Positions 1-6,211 are shown, counted from the first letter of the stretch. The stretch is 8,389 nucleotides of DNA from Actinomycetes bacterium (GCA_023401045.1 JAEXEM010000449.1:1-8389), one strand, 5' to 3'. Made by a program: numbers and translations. Notes: a model not told the origin generated them from the sequence alone.

Positions 1-634
1 GTCCGCCGGTGAGGCGCGGGCGGCGGGTGGTGGCGCCGAGCCGACTGGCGGCGAAGTCGGCACGCGTGCACACCGACAGCGCCGCGCGCTTGCCCGGCAG
101 CTCGACCTCCCGCAGCACCCGGAACCCGGCGGCGGCGTTCTTCGCGGCGATCGCGGTGTTGCGCACGTCCGGCTCGACGACGACGCGCTGCGCGCGCAGC
201 GTGCCGAAGCAGAACCGCAGGGTGGCGGCCATGACGGCGTCCGTGAGCCCGTGCAGCGGCGGCCCCTCGGGCGGTGCGACGAGCAGGTGCATCCCGACGT
301 CGCCCGGCTGCGCGCGGTGGACGCCCGGCAGCAGGACGCGCGACGGGTCGTACGTCTCGACGAGGAACGTCGGGCGGCCGGCGACCCGGCCGAGCCACGC
401 GTGCTCGTCGGTCGAGGCCGCGAGCCGCTGCTCGTAGGCGAGCACGTCGTCGAGGCCGAGGTCGGTCATGCGCCAGAACGCCGACGCCGGGTGCGTCAGC
501 CAGTGGTGCAGGGTCGGCGCGTCACGCTCGGGAACGACACGGTCGAGGCGGACCGGGCCGATGCGACGCCACACCTCGTCACGCACGGCCGGCACGGGCA
601 GCGGCTCGGTCGGCAGGGACCGGGTCGGGCTCAC
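1..634 (-). CDS. desC: Siderophore N-acyltransferase, GNAT family (DesC/IucB-like), 3' end off-window
   Basis: This gene reads leftward and runs off the left edge with no stop, so 211 residues are visible. That is already about the usual family length, and only a short C-terminus should be missing. It would acylate the N-hydroxylated diamine made by DesB, using acetyl- or succinyl-CoA, to form the hydroxamate. Visible marks of the IucB/DesC GNAT subgroup are HPASAFW at residues 48-54, FLVETYDP at 90-97, a GDVGMHLLVAPP strand-turn at 111-122, and EPDVRN at 154-159 followed by a K-N-x-x-x-G-F acetyl-CoA-site helix to residue 171. The GTG start shares GTGA with the desB stop, so translation is probably coupled. 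The acyl donor cannot be told from sequence. A desD-type NIS synthetase should follow beyond the window; that is expected from the family's operon order, not seen here. Confidence 0.86.
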   Translation of the reverse strand, partial: MSPTRSLPTEPLPVPAVRDEVWRRIGPVRLDRVVPERDAPTLHHWLTHPASAFWRMTDLGLDDVLAYEQRLAASTDEHAWLGRVAGRPTFLVETYDPSRVLLPGVHRAQPGDVGMHLLVAPPEGPPLHGLTDAVMAATLRFCFGTLRAQRVVVEPDVRNTAIAAKNAAAGFRVLREVELPGKRAALSVCTRADFAASRLGATTRRPRLTGG

Positions 635-2118
635 GCGTCCCACCCGTCCGTCCGCACGGCAGCGGCCGGGACGCCGCCCGGACGCGCCCCGGCTCCGACC
701 GTCCGCTCACCGGACGCGGCGGCGGGCCGGACGCTGCCTGCCGGTGCCGGTTCGGCGCTCCCCGGCACCCCGAACTCCTGGAAGGCGATCCGCCGCTCCC
801 GCGGGTACACCTCGCGGCCGCACACCGCCGCGAGGATCGTCGACGACCGCCACGCCCCGAACCCGAGGTCCGGCGCCGTCACACCGTGCGTGTGCTCCTC
901 GCCGTTCTGGACGAAGACGCGCCGCCGGCCGCCGTCGACGGAGTAGTCCCGGGCGACCGCGAGCCGGCCGTGCTCGTCGTGGTCGAGCCGGTCGGCGATC
1001 GGGGCGACGACGTCCGGCACCTGCGCGGCGTACCCGGTGGCCAGCACGAGCGCCTCCGTCGTGCGCTCGTGCTCGACGCCGAGCTGGGCGTGACGCAGCC
1101 GCAGCGTGTAGCGCTCGCCGTCCCAGGTCGCACCCACGACCTCGGTGTCGGTGAGCAGGGTGGTCGGCACGGGCCCGGCTGCGCTCATCCGGTAGAGGGT
1201 GTCGTAGATGTCGTCGACGAGGGAAGCGCTGATCCCTTTCGACAGGCCCCGCTGCTCGCGCGAGAGCCGGTCGCGCAGGGCCGTCGGCAGGGCGTGGAAG
1301 TGGTCGGTGTACTCCGGGGACGTCATCTCGAGCGTGAGCTTCGTGTACTCCATGGGGAAGAACCGCGGCGAGCGCGTCACCCAGTCGAGGCGAGGCCCAC
1401 CCGGGCCGGTGGCGTCGAGCAGGTCGCGGTAGATCTCCGCGGCCGACTGGCCCGACCCGACGACGGTGACGGAGCCCGCGGTGCGCAGCCGGTCGCGGTG
1501 CGGCAGGTACTGCGAGGAGTGGACGACCGGCCCGTCGAGCCCGCGCAGCGCGGCCGGGACGACGGGCTGCGTGCCGACGCCGAGGACGACGTGCCGCGTC
1601 CGGTACGACTCGGTGCCGCGCGCGGTGCGGGCGTGGACGACGTAGAGGTCGTCGTCGTCCGGGTCGACCTCGACGGCCGTGACGTCGCGGCCCCAGCGCA
1701 GGCTGGTGAGCTGCTGCGCGACCCACCGGCAGTACGCGTCGTACTCGGCGCGCAGCGGGTAGAAGCTCTCGCGGATGTAGAACGGGTAGAGCCGCCCGGT
1801 GGTCTTGAGCCACGCGAGGAAGGAGTACGGGCTCGTCGGGTCGGCCATCGTCACGAGGTCGGCGAGGAACGGCACCTGGATCGTCGCCCCGTCGAGCATC
1901 ATCCCCGGGTGCCAGCGGAACTCCGCGGCGCGGTCGAGGAAGACCGCGTCGAGGTCGAGCGGGTCCGCGAGCGCGGCCAGGCCCAGGTTGAAGGGGCCGA
2001 TCCCGACGCCGACGACGTCGTGGACGGGGGCGTCGAGCCCGACGGACGTTGCCGCGGCGAGCCGGTCGGGCGCTCCCGCGCCGAGCCGGTCGGGCGCTCC
2101 CGCGCCGTGCGCCGTCAC
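631..2118 (-). CDS. desB: Lysine/diamine N6-hydroxylase (flavin N-monooxygenase, DesB/IucD family)
   Basis: A 495-aa FAD- and NADPH-dependent N-hydroxylating monooxygenase that would convert cadaverine (or a related amine) to its hydroxylamine in the cytosol. The FAD site is G-x-G-x-G-P-F-N-L at about residues 37-45, with the substrate/FAD segment FRWHPGMMLDGATIQVPF following at about 67-84. The NADPH loop is GSGQSAAE at 221-228, and the family's ATGY motif is at 360-363. The GTG start overlaps the desA stop as GTGA. No other ATG or GTG lies in frame before the FAD motif, so this start is secure. Two oddities stand out. An exact 24-bp tandem duplication gives GAGAPDRL twice at residues 5-20. 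A low-complexity Ala/Gly/Pro tail of about 45 residues follows the last conserved block (RRIAFQEFG, about 442-450). Assignment as the desferrioxamine-type enzyme rests on the neighbouring desA; alone it could be a lysine or ornithine hydroxylase. Confidence 0.9.
   Translation of the reverse strand: MTAHGAGAPDRLGAGAPDRLAAATSVGLDAPVHDVVGVGIGPFNLGLAALADPLDLDAVFLDRAAEFRWHPGMMLDGATIQVPFLADLVTMADPTSPYSFLAWLKTTGRLYPFYIRESFYPLRAEYDAYCRWVAQQLTSLRWGRDVTAVEVDPDDDDLYVVHARTARGTESYRTRHVVLGVGTQPVVPAALRGLDGPVVHSSQYLPHRDRLRTAGSVTVVGSGQSAAEIYRDLLDATGPGGPRLDWVTRSPRFFPMEYTKLTLEMTSPEYTDHFHALPTALRDRLSREQRGLSKGISASLVDDIYDTLYRMSAAGPVPTTLLTDTEVVGATWDGERYTLRLRHAQLGVEHERTTEALVLATGYAAQVPDVVAPIADRLDHDEHGRLAVARDYSVDGGRRRVFVQNGEEHTHGVTAPDLGFGAWRSSTILAAVCGREVYPRERRIAFQEFGVPGSAEPAPAGSVRPAAASGERTVGAGARPGGVPAAAVRTDGWDA
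2059..2106. repeat. Exact 24-bp tandem duplication inside desB
   Basis: Two identical adjacent 24-bp units occupy 2059-2082 and 2083-2106. On the minus strand each encodes the octapeptide GAGAPDRL, at DesB residues 5-12 and 13-20, upstream of the FAD fold. The length is a multiple of three, so frame is kept. It looks like a recent slippage or recombination duplication in a region free of structural constraint. Confidence 0.95.
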
Positions 2119-3569
2119 CGGGCCACCGCCGCGTCCCGGTGCACCAGGCCCTCACCCGCGAGCAGCCCGACGGCGGTCCGCCGCACGAGGTCGAGGACGT
2201 CCCGCACGTCGTCGAGCGTCGTCGCCGGGTTGAGCAGCGTGAGCTTGAGGCACGCGCGGCCGTCGAGCGTCGTGCGGGCGACGAGCGCGCGCCCCGAGTC
2301 GAGCAGCGCCCGCCGGACCCGCCCGACGAGGGCGTCGGCGCGGGCGTCGTCCACACCGTCCGGCTGGTAGCGGAAGAGGACGGTCGACAGGTCCGTCGGC
2401 GCGAGCAGCCGCAGGTCCGGGTCGGCCGCGACGACGTCGTGGACGGCGGCGGCGAGGTCGATCGTCGCGTCGACCATCTCCCCGACCCGGTCGGGGCCGA
2501 GCGCCCGCAGCGTCGCCCACAGCTTGAGGGCGTCGAACCGGCGGGTCGTCTGCAGGGAGACGTCGACCTGGTTGGGCTCGTCCTCGCCGGCGGGGTTGAG
2601 GTAGTCGTTGTGGTGCGCGACGAGGCGCAGGTCGGCGGCGTGCCGCACGACGAGCGCGGACGACGACACCGGCTGGAAGAACGCCTTGTGGAAGTCGACC
2701 GTGACGGAGCGGGCGCGCTCGATGCCGTCGAGCAGGTGCCGGCGGGTCGGGCTGACGAGCAGCCCGCACCCGTACGCGGCGTCGACGTGCAGCCACACGT
2801 CCGCGAGGTCGCAGACGTCGGCGAGGGGTGCGAGGGGGTCGACGCACCCCCGGTCGGTCGTGCCGGCGGTCGCGACGACGGCCGCGGCGTGCCGTCCGTC
2901 GCGCTCGACGTGCCGCAGCGCGATCGCGAGCGCGTCCGGGCGCATGCGTCCCCGCTCGTCGACGGGGACGAGCCGCACCGCGTCCGGGGCGAGGCCGAGC
3001 AGCCGCGCGGACCGCTGCACCGAGAAGTGGCTCGACGCGGTGGCGAGCACGACGAGGTCGGCGAGCACGGCACCGGGGCGCGTCGCGAGCGCGTGCTCCC
3101 GGGCGAGGAGCAGCGCCTGGAGGTTCGACTGCGTCCCGCCCGAGGTGAACACCCCGTCCCCCGCGACGAACCCGATCCGCCCGGCGGTCCACACGACGAG
3201 CCGGCGCTCCATGAGCGTGCCGACGGTCGACTGGTCGTACGTGTCGACGCTGGGGTTGATCGCGGCGAGCACGGCCTCGGCGGCGACGGCGGGCACCGCG
3301 ACCGGGCAGTTGAGGTGCGCTGCGTACGCCGGGTGGTGGAACCACACGGCGTGCTGCGCGAACAGCTCGTCGACCTCGCGCAGCGCGGCGGTCGTGCCGC
3401 AGCCGGGGCCGTCGAGGTCGACGGCGTCGACGAGCGCCTGCAGGTGCTCGCGGCTCGCGCCGGAGAACGGCTGGGTGGTCGTGCGGAACCGGGTCGCGAC
3501 CCGGTCGACGGTGCCGCGCAGCGCGTCGACGTAGGCGTCGGCGCTCGCGGCGGACAGCAGCTCGTGCAC
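2115..3569 (-). CDS. desA: PLP-dependent group II amino-acid decarboxylase (DesA-type lysine decarboxylase)
   Basis: A 484-aa cytosolic decarboxylase, first gene of the siderophore operon, predicted to make cadaverine from lysine. PLP-site features of the group II (glutamate/aromatic/DABA decarboxylase) fold are clear: SGGTQSN at residues 143-149 for the phosphate, His181 in SSHFS for ring stacking, TAGTT at 234-238, Asp263 in HVDAAYG for the pyridine nitrogen, and DFHK with the Schiff-base Lys295. The segments NDYLN at 321-325 and QTTRRFDALKLW at 340-351 are typical of the DesA branch. The length matches that branch (about 480 aa). The start is GTG with AGGGGGAG eight bases upstream, and the promoter region carries two iron boxes, so it should be expressed under iron starvation. 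The stop overlaps the desB start by 4 bp. Preference for lysine over ornithine or diaminobutyrate is inferred from family resemblance and context. Confidence 0.9.
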   Translation of the reverse strand: MHELLSAASADAYVDALRGTVDRVATRFRTTTQPFSGASREHLQALVDAVDLDGPGCGTTAALREVDELFAQHAVWFHHPAYAAHLNCPVAVPAVAAEAVLAAINPSVDTYDQSTVGTLMERRLVVWTAGRIGFVAGDGVFTSGGTQSNLQALLLAREHALATRPGAVLADLVVLATASSHFSVQRSARLLGLAPDAVRLVPVDERGRMRPDALAIALRHVERDGRHAAAVVATAGTTDRGCVDPLAPLADVCDLADVWLHVDAAYGCGLLVSPTRRHLLDGIERARSVTVDFHKAFFQPVSSSALVVRHAADLRLVAHHNDYLNPAGEDEPNQVDVSLQTTRRFDALKLWATLRALGPDRVGEMVDATIDLAAAVHDVVAADPDLRLLAPTDLSTVLFRYQPDGVDDARADALVGRVRRALLDSGRALVARTTLDGRACLKLTLLNPATTLDDVRDVLDLVRRTAVGLLAGEGLVHRDAAVAR

Positions 3570-3577
3570 GCGTGGTT

Positions 3578-3585
3578 CTCCCCCT
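3578..3585 (-). promoter_or_regulatory. Ribosome binding site of desA
   Basis: AGGGGGAG read on the minus strand, separated by 8 nt from the GTG at 3569-3567. It is a strong anti-16S match and supports that GTG as the start. The two downstream genes have only weak matches and probably rely on coupling through their GTGA overlaps. Confidence 0.75.
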
Positions 3586-3612
3586 GGACGGACACGACCC
3601 GGGGTCCCGGAC

Positions 3613-3631
3613 GCGTGTGAGGCTGACCTAA
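3613..3631 (-). promoter_or_regulatory. Iron box (DtxR/IdeR/DmdR operator), desA-proximal copy
   Basis: The plus-strand 19-mer GCGTGTGAGGCTGACCTAA matches the 19-bp iron-box consensus TTAGGTTAGGCTAACCTAA at 13 of 19 positions by hand count. The right half (AGGCTGACCTAA) is almost perfect. It sits 44 bp upstream of the desA start, as expected for Fe(II)-dependent repression of a siderophore operon. The local AT content stands out from the surrounding DNA. Confidence 0.75.
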
Positions 3632-3651
3632 GTAAGCCGCGCCTAACTTAC
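3632..3651 (-). promoter_or_regulatory. Second iron-box-like palindrome upstream of desA
   Basis: GTAAG at 3632-3636 and CTTAC at 3647-3651 form an inverted repeat around a GCC..GCCTAA core. Read on the minus strand it gives TAAGTTAGGC, matching the left half of the iron-box consensus (about 12 of 19 in the best register). It abuts the first box directly, so the core promoter of desA probably lies within or between the two. I could not fix a convincing -35/-10 pair. Confidence 0.6.
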
Positions 3652-3754
3652 GCGAAGGGGAGGATTCGTCAAGACCCTGGACCGCCGGGGGCCTCGCAGC
3701 GGACGACCTCGGGATCGACACGCCCCGTGGACGTCCGTCCAGGTCAGCGCCTTC

Positions 3755-4726
3755 TCACCGGGCTGGGGCGCCGCGCAACCCGGCGACCCGGAGGCGGTCC
3801 GCCAGGGCGACGACCTCGTCGCGCAGCGCGTCCGGGGTGACGACCTCGAAGTCCCACCCGAGTCCGGCGAGCATGCGCGCCATGCCGTCGAGGCGCTCGG
3901 CGCGCGCCTCGAGCAGGACACCGTCGGGGTGATCGCTCAGGCGCCCCACGCTCGGCGGCAGCTGCTCGCGCGCCTCCCCCAGGGTGGTGCGCAGGACGAC
4001 GGCGACCTCGTGCGACCACCGCACCGCCGCGATCCCCTGCACGACGCGCGCGCCGGCGTCGAAGTCGGCGGGCACGTCGTAGGAGCCGTCGGTCTGCTCG
4101 ACCGACGCGATGCGGTCGAGGCGGAACGTCCGCACCTCGCCGCGCCCGTGGTCGAGCCCGGTGACGTACCAGCGGCCGGAGTGGAGGACGACGCCGTAGA
4201 CGTCGAGCTCGCGCCGTGACTCCTGCCCGTCCCAGGCGGTGTACGCGAGCGCGACGGTGCGGCGGGCCTGCGCTGCGGCGGCGAGAGCCAGGAGCGTGTC
4301 CGTGCCGGCGGGCACGGCCGTACGGACCGGGGACGTGAACTGCGCGGTCGACAGCAGGCTGTCGATCCGTCCGGCGAGGGTCCGCGGCAGGACGCGCGTC
4401 ACCTTCGCGAGCGCGCCGGCGGTCGCGACCCGGCCGGTCGTCACGAGGCCCGACCGCTCGGCGAGCGTGAGGCCGAGGACGACGGCGACGGCCTCGTCGT
4501 CGGTGAGCATGAGGGGCGGCAGCTTGTGGCCCGGCGCCAGCCGGTAGCCGCCGTACCGGCCCCGCTGCGACCGGACGGGGATGCCGAGGTCGGTGAGGTG
4601 CTCGGCGTAGCGCCGGACCGTGCGCTCGTCGACCTCGAGCGCCGCGGCGAGCTCGGCGACGGTGCGCTGCCGACCGGCCTGGAGCAGCTCGAGCATCGCG
4701 AGCACCCGAGCGGTGGGGCGGGTCAC
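3755..4726 (-). CDS. WYL-domain transcriptional regulator with N-terminal HTH
   Basis: A 323-aa regulator of the YafY/PafC-like class. The N-terminus is an HTH_11-type winged helix: recognition helices lie in TVAELAAALEVDERTVRRY (22-40) and the wing in GRYGGYRLAPG (56-66). The WYL domain spans about 140-225, with the signature as W-Y-V at 186-188 and a typical FRLDRI at 201-206. A C-terminal WCX-like part contains GLGWDFEVVTPDAL (288-301). WYL domains sense small ligands or nucleic acids; which one is unknown here. The GTG start is preceded by GGAGGGGG at 4730-4737, a good ribosome site. The gene is transcribed away from the alpha/beta hydrolase across 81 bp, suggesting it controls that gene and itself. 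It also points toward desA, but the iron boxes lie between them, so a direct role in siderophore control is not supported. Confidence 0.9.
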   Translation of the reverse strand: MTRPTARVLAMLELLQAGRQRTVAELAAALEVDERTVRRYAEHLTDLGIPVRSQRGRYGGYRLAPGHKLPPLMLTDDEAVAVVLGLTLAERSGLVTTGRVATAGALAKVTRVLPRTLAGRIDSLLSTAQFTSPVRTAVPAGTDTLLALAAAAQARRTVALAYTAWDGQESRRELDVYGVVLHSGRWYVTGLDHGRGEVRTFRLDRIASVEQTDGSYDVPADFDAGARVVQGIAAVRWSHEVAVVLRTTLGEAREQLPPSVGRLSDHPDGVLLEARAERLDGMARMLAGLGWDFEVVTPDALRDEVVALADRLRVAGLRGAPAR

Positions 4727-4807
4727 GATCCCCCTCCGTGCGACGGGCGGAGAACGGTTCTACATACCGGGCGGATCGTGTCCACAATCAACCGTAGCGT
4801 CGAGGTC
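4727..4807. promoter_or_regulatory. Divergent promoter/operator region between WYL regulator and hydrolase
   Basis: This 81-bp intergenic segment must hold both start signals. It contains the regulator's ribosome site (4730-4737) and a short inverted repeat CGGT/ACCG (4755-4758 and 4766-4769). A second pair, ACGGTT/AACCGT (4754-4759 and 4790-4795), is 30 bp apart. The inverted repeats are short enough to occur by chance and are only candidate operators. At 4795-4800 TAGCGT has the TAnnnT form of an actinobacterial -10 element, seven bases from the hydrolase ATG. No good -35 is visible. Confidence 0.4.
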
Positions 4808-5548
4808 ATGACCACCACCACCTACGTCCTCGTCCCCGGCTTCTGGCTCGGCGCCGAGGTCTGGCAGCCCGTCGCCGACGCGCTGCGCGAGCAGGGTCAC
4901 GTCGTGCACGCCGTCGACCTCACCGGCATGGGTGCGAGCACCCACCTCGCCACACCCGAGACCGACCTCACCACCCACGTCGACGACGTCGTGCGGCTCC
5001 TGGCGGAGCATGACCTGCGCGACGTCGTGCTCGTCGGGCACAGCTACGGCGGGCTCGTCGTCACCGGCGCCGCCGACCGCGTGCCCGAGCGCGTGGCCCG
5101 CCTCGTGTACGTCGACACGGGCCCGCTGCCGAACGGCACGGCCCAGGCCGACTTCGAGGGACCCGAGGTCCGCGCCGCCCACCAGCGCACGGTCGAGACC
5201 GAGGGCGACGGCTGGAAGCTCCCGCCGCCGCCGTGGGCCGCGCTCGCCGCGGAGGTGCCCGAGGTCGACGAGGCGACGGTCACAGCGCTCGTCGCGGGCG
5301 CGCAGCCGCAGCCCTGGCGGACCGCCACCGAGCCGGTCGCGCTCACCGGCGCCTGGGAGCACCTGCCCCGCACAGGGGTGCTGTGCAGCTTCGGCGTCGA
5401 GCAGCTGCGGCAGATGGCGCCCCACGTGCCGCTGTTCGCGCCGATGGTCGAGGGTGACTGGACGTACGTCGAGCTGCCGACGTGGCACTGGCCGATGGTG
5501 AGCCGGCCGGCGGAGCTCGCCGTGGTGCTGGGGTCGGTGAGCCGCTGA
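4808..5548 (+). CDS. Alpha/beta-fold hydrolase (esterase-like, AB_hydrolase family)
   Basis: A 246-aa single-domain cytosolic hydrolase without signal peptide. The oxyanion-side segment PGFWLGAEVW (10-19) follows the first strand. The nucleophile elbow is GHSYGG (77-82), giving Ser79. The catalytic His is probably His227 in PTWHWPMVSRPAEL, where relatives usually have T-G-H-W, so the Trp at 226 is a small departure. The acid is not certain; Asp103 or a residue near Asp217 are candidates. The substrate cannot be named; relatives include plant-esterase-like and hydroxynitrile-lyase-like enzymes. I chose the ATG at 4808 because the conserved strand begins right after it and the upstream frame runs back into the regulator gene. 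The only purine run (GAGG at 4802-4805) is too close to serve as a normal ribosome site, so the message may be leaderless. It is probably controlled by the divergent WYL regulator. Confidence 0.87.
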   Translation: MTTTTYVLVPGFWLGAEVWQPVADALREQGHVVHAVDLTGMGASTHLATPETDLTTHVDDVVRLLAEHDLRDVVLVGHSYGGLVVTGAADRVPERVARLVYVDTGPLPNGTAQADFEGPEVRAAHQRTVETEGDGWKLPPPPWAALAAEVPEVDEATVTALVAGAQPQPWRTATEPVALTGAWEHLPRTGVLCSFGVEQLRQMAPHVPLFAPMVEGDWTYVELPTWHWPMVSRPAELAVVLGSVSR

Positions 5549-5577
5549 GTCGGCGTGCGCGGTCATCCCCTGCCGAC
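5549..5577 (+). terminator. Possible weak stem-loop after the hydrolase gene
   Basis: GTCGGC at 5549-5554 and GCCGAC at 5572-5577 can pair as a 6-bp stem around a 17-nt loop immediately after the hydrolase stop. There is no T-run, so if it terminates at all it is of the U-less type often proposed for high-GC actinobacteria. Confidence 0.25.
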
Positions 5578-5598
5578 ACGGCCCGACCGCCACGCACC

Positions 5599-5627
5599 TT
5601 CCGGACCGACACCACCCGGAATACCGT
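5599..5627 (+). promoter_or_regulatory. Candidate leaderless promoter of the RHH gene
   Basis: TACCGT at 5622-5627 fits the TAnnnT -10 form and lies six bases before the ATG at 5634. Transcription would therefore start at or next to the A of the start codon. TTCCGG at 5599-5604, 17 bp upstream, is a poor -35. No ribosome site is seen before the ATG, which favours a leaderless message. Confidence 0.45.
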
Positions 5628-5633
5628 GGCCGG

Positions 5634-5837
5634 ATGGTGCTGACTCTCCGACTGGACTCAGTCGAGACCGCGGCCCTCCGGCGGCGCGCGGAGATCGAGC
5701 ACCGGTCGATGCAGGACGTGGCCCGTCAGGCCGTCCGCGAGTACATCGAGCGGACCTCGCGCGACGACCTCGTCAACGCCGTCATCGACAGCGAGCTGCC
5801 CCGCTACGCCAAGGCGCTCGAGCGCCTCGGTCGATGA
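5634..5837 (+). CDS. Ribbon-helix-helix (CopG/MetJ-fold) antitoxin-like protein
   Basis: A 67-aa protein with the RHH pattern: a basic beta strand VLTLRLD (2-8), helix one about 9-21 (VETAALRRRAEIE) and helix two about 25-40 (MQDVARQAVREYIER). An acidic/amphipathic tail of about 25 residues follows, where antitoxins of this kind bind their toxin. Such proteins normally repress their own operon and neutralise a toxin encoded directly downstream, often a Fic/Doc or PIN protein (family knowledge). Here the stop codon is part of ATGA (5834-5837), the stop/start overlap such operons use. The frame it opens gives only 46 residues of Arg-rich sequence with no toxin motif, and it lies largely antisense to the next gene. 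I read this as an antitoxin whose partner is lost or diverged beyond recognition, or as a stand-alone DNA-binding protein. Confidence 0.78.
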   Translation: MVLTLRLDSVETAALRRRAEIEHRSMQDVARQAVREYIERTSRDDLVNAVIDSELPRYAKALERLGR

Positions 5838-5902
5838 CTTCCCCACCGTGTCGAGGGCCTTCTCGCCGTCGCAGGCGGGTCGTCTGTGACCTGGTGGCGA
5901 CG

Positions 5903-6199
5903 TCAGGCCGCACAGAGCGCCTGGGCCTCCGTCTCGATCCGCTCACGCAGCAGCGGGTGCACCGCCCTGCGTGAGATCAGGTCCACCGGACGCCCGAGGA
6001 TCTCCGACAGCTCCTCGGCGGCATCGACGATCTCCCAGGTCACATGCCGCCCGGGGAGCAGGTCGTAGAGCACGTCGATATCGGAGTCGGCGCGCTCCTC
6101 GCCACGGGCTACCGACCCGAAGACGTCGAGCCTGGCGAACCCGAACCTCGCGCACAGGTCGACCAGCGCGCGGTACTGGCGCTCGTCGACGTCGATCAT
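5903..6199 (-). CDS. Minimal nucleotidyltransferase (MNT/MntA-like antitoxin)
   Basis: A 98-aa protein of the DNA polymerase beta-like nucleotidyltransferase superfamily. It carries the full GS-x10-D-x-D motif (Gly28-Ser29, Asp40, Asp42) and a likely third carboxylate, Asp73, in PVDLISRR. It should therefore be catalytically competent. Family members usually neutralise a HEPN-domain RNase toxin by adding nucleotides to it, and the two genes sit side by side. No HEPN gene with its R-x4-6-H motif is visible on either side. Downstream there are only 65 bp before the convergent RHH gene; upstream there are 180 bp before the winged-helix gene's stop. The ATG start has no ribosome site but has TAGCCT six bases upstream, suggesting a leaderless message. 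The length is typical, so the gene itself looks intact. Confidence 0.85.
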   Translation of the reverse strand: MIDVDERQYRALVDLCARFGFARLDVFGSVARGEERADSDIDVLYDLLPGRHVTWEIVDAAEELSEILGRPVDLISRRAVHPLLRERIETEAQALCAA

Positions 6200-6205
6200 G
6201 GCGAC

Positions 6206-6211
6206 AGGCTA
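6206..6211 (-). promoter_or_regulatory. Candidate -10 element of the MNT gene
   Basis: Read on the minus strand this is TAGCCT, six bases before the ATG at 6199-6197. It fits the TAnnnT -10 form in a leaderless layout. No convincing -35 is seen 16-18 bp upstream. Confidence 0.4.

Noticed and set aside
274..2370. Long plus-strand open frame antisense to the siderophore genes
   Set aside because: It is antisense to desB, desC and the 3' end of desA, has arginine-heavy low-complexity translation and no domain. Stop codons are simply rare at this GC content.
2049..3620. Plus-strand open frame antisense to desA
   Set aside because: It is a mirror of the desA codon structure, rich in Arg, Val, Glu and Gly without motifs.
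707..3721. Very long open frame on the minus strand overlapping desA and desB
   Set aside because: It is an Arg/Pro/Ala-rich shadow frame typical of high-GC DNA, with no recognisable motif, and it overlaps two genes with full family signatures in other frames.
3728..3741. Perfect 6-bp palindrome TGGACG/CGTCCA as a terminator for the WYL gene
   Set aside because: The loop would be only 2 nt, there is no T-run, and a palindrome of this size is easily found by chance in GC-rich DNA.
5852..5865. CGAG/CTCG hairpin between the convergent RHH and MNT genes as a bidirectional terminator
   Set aside because: The stem is only 4 bp with no T-run on either strand, too weak to call.
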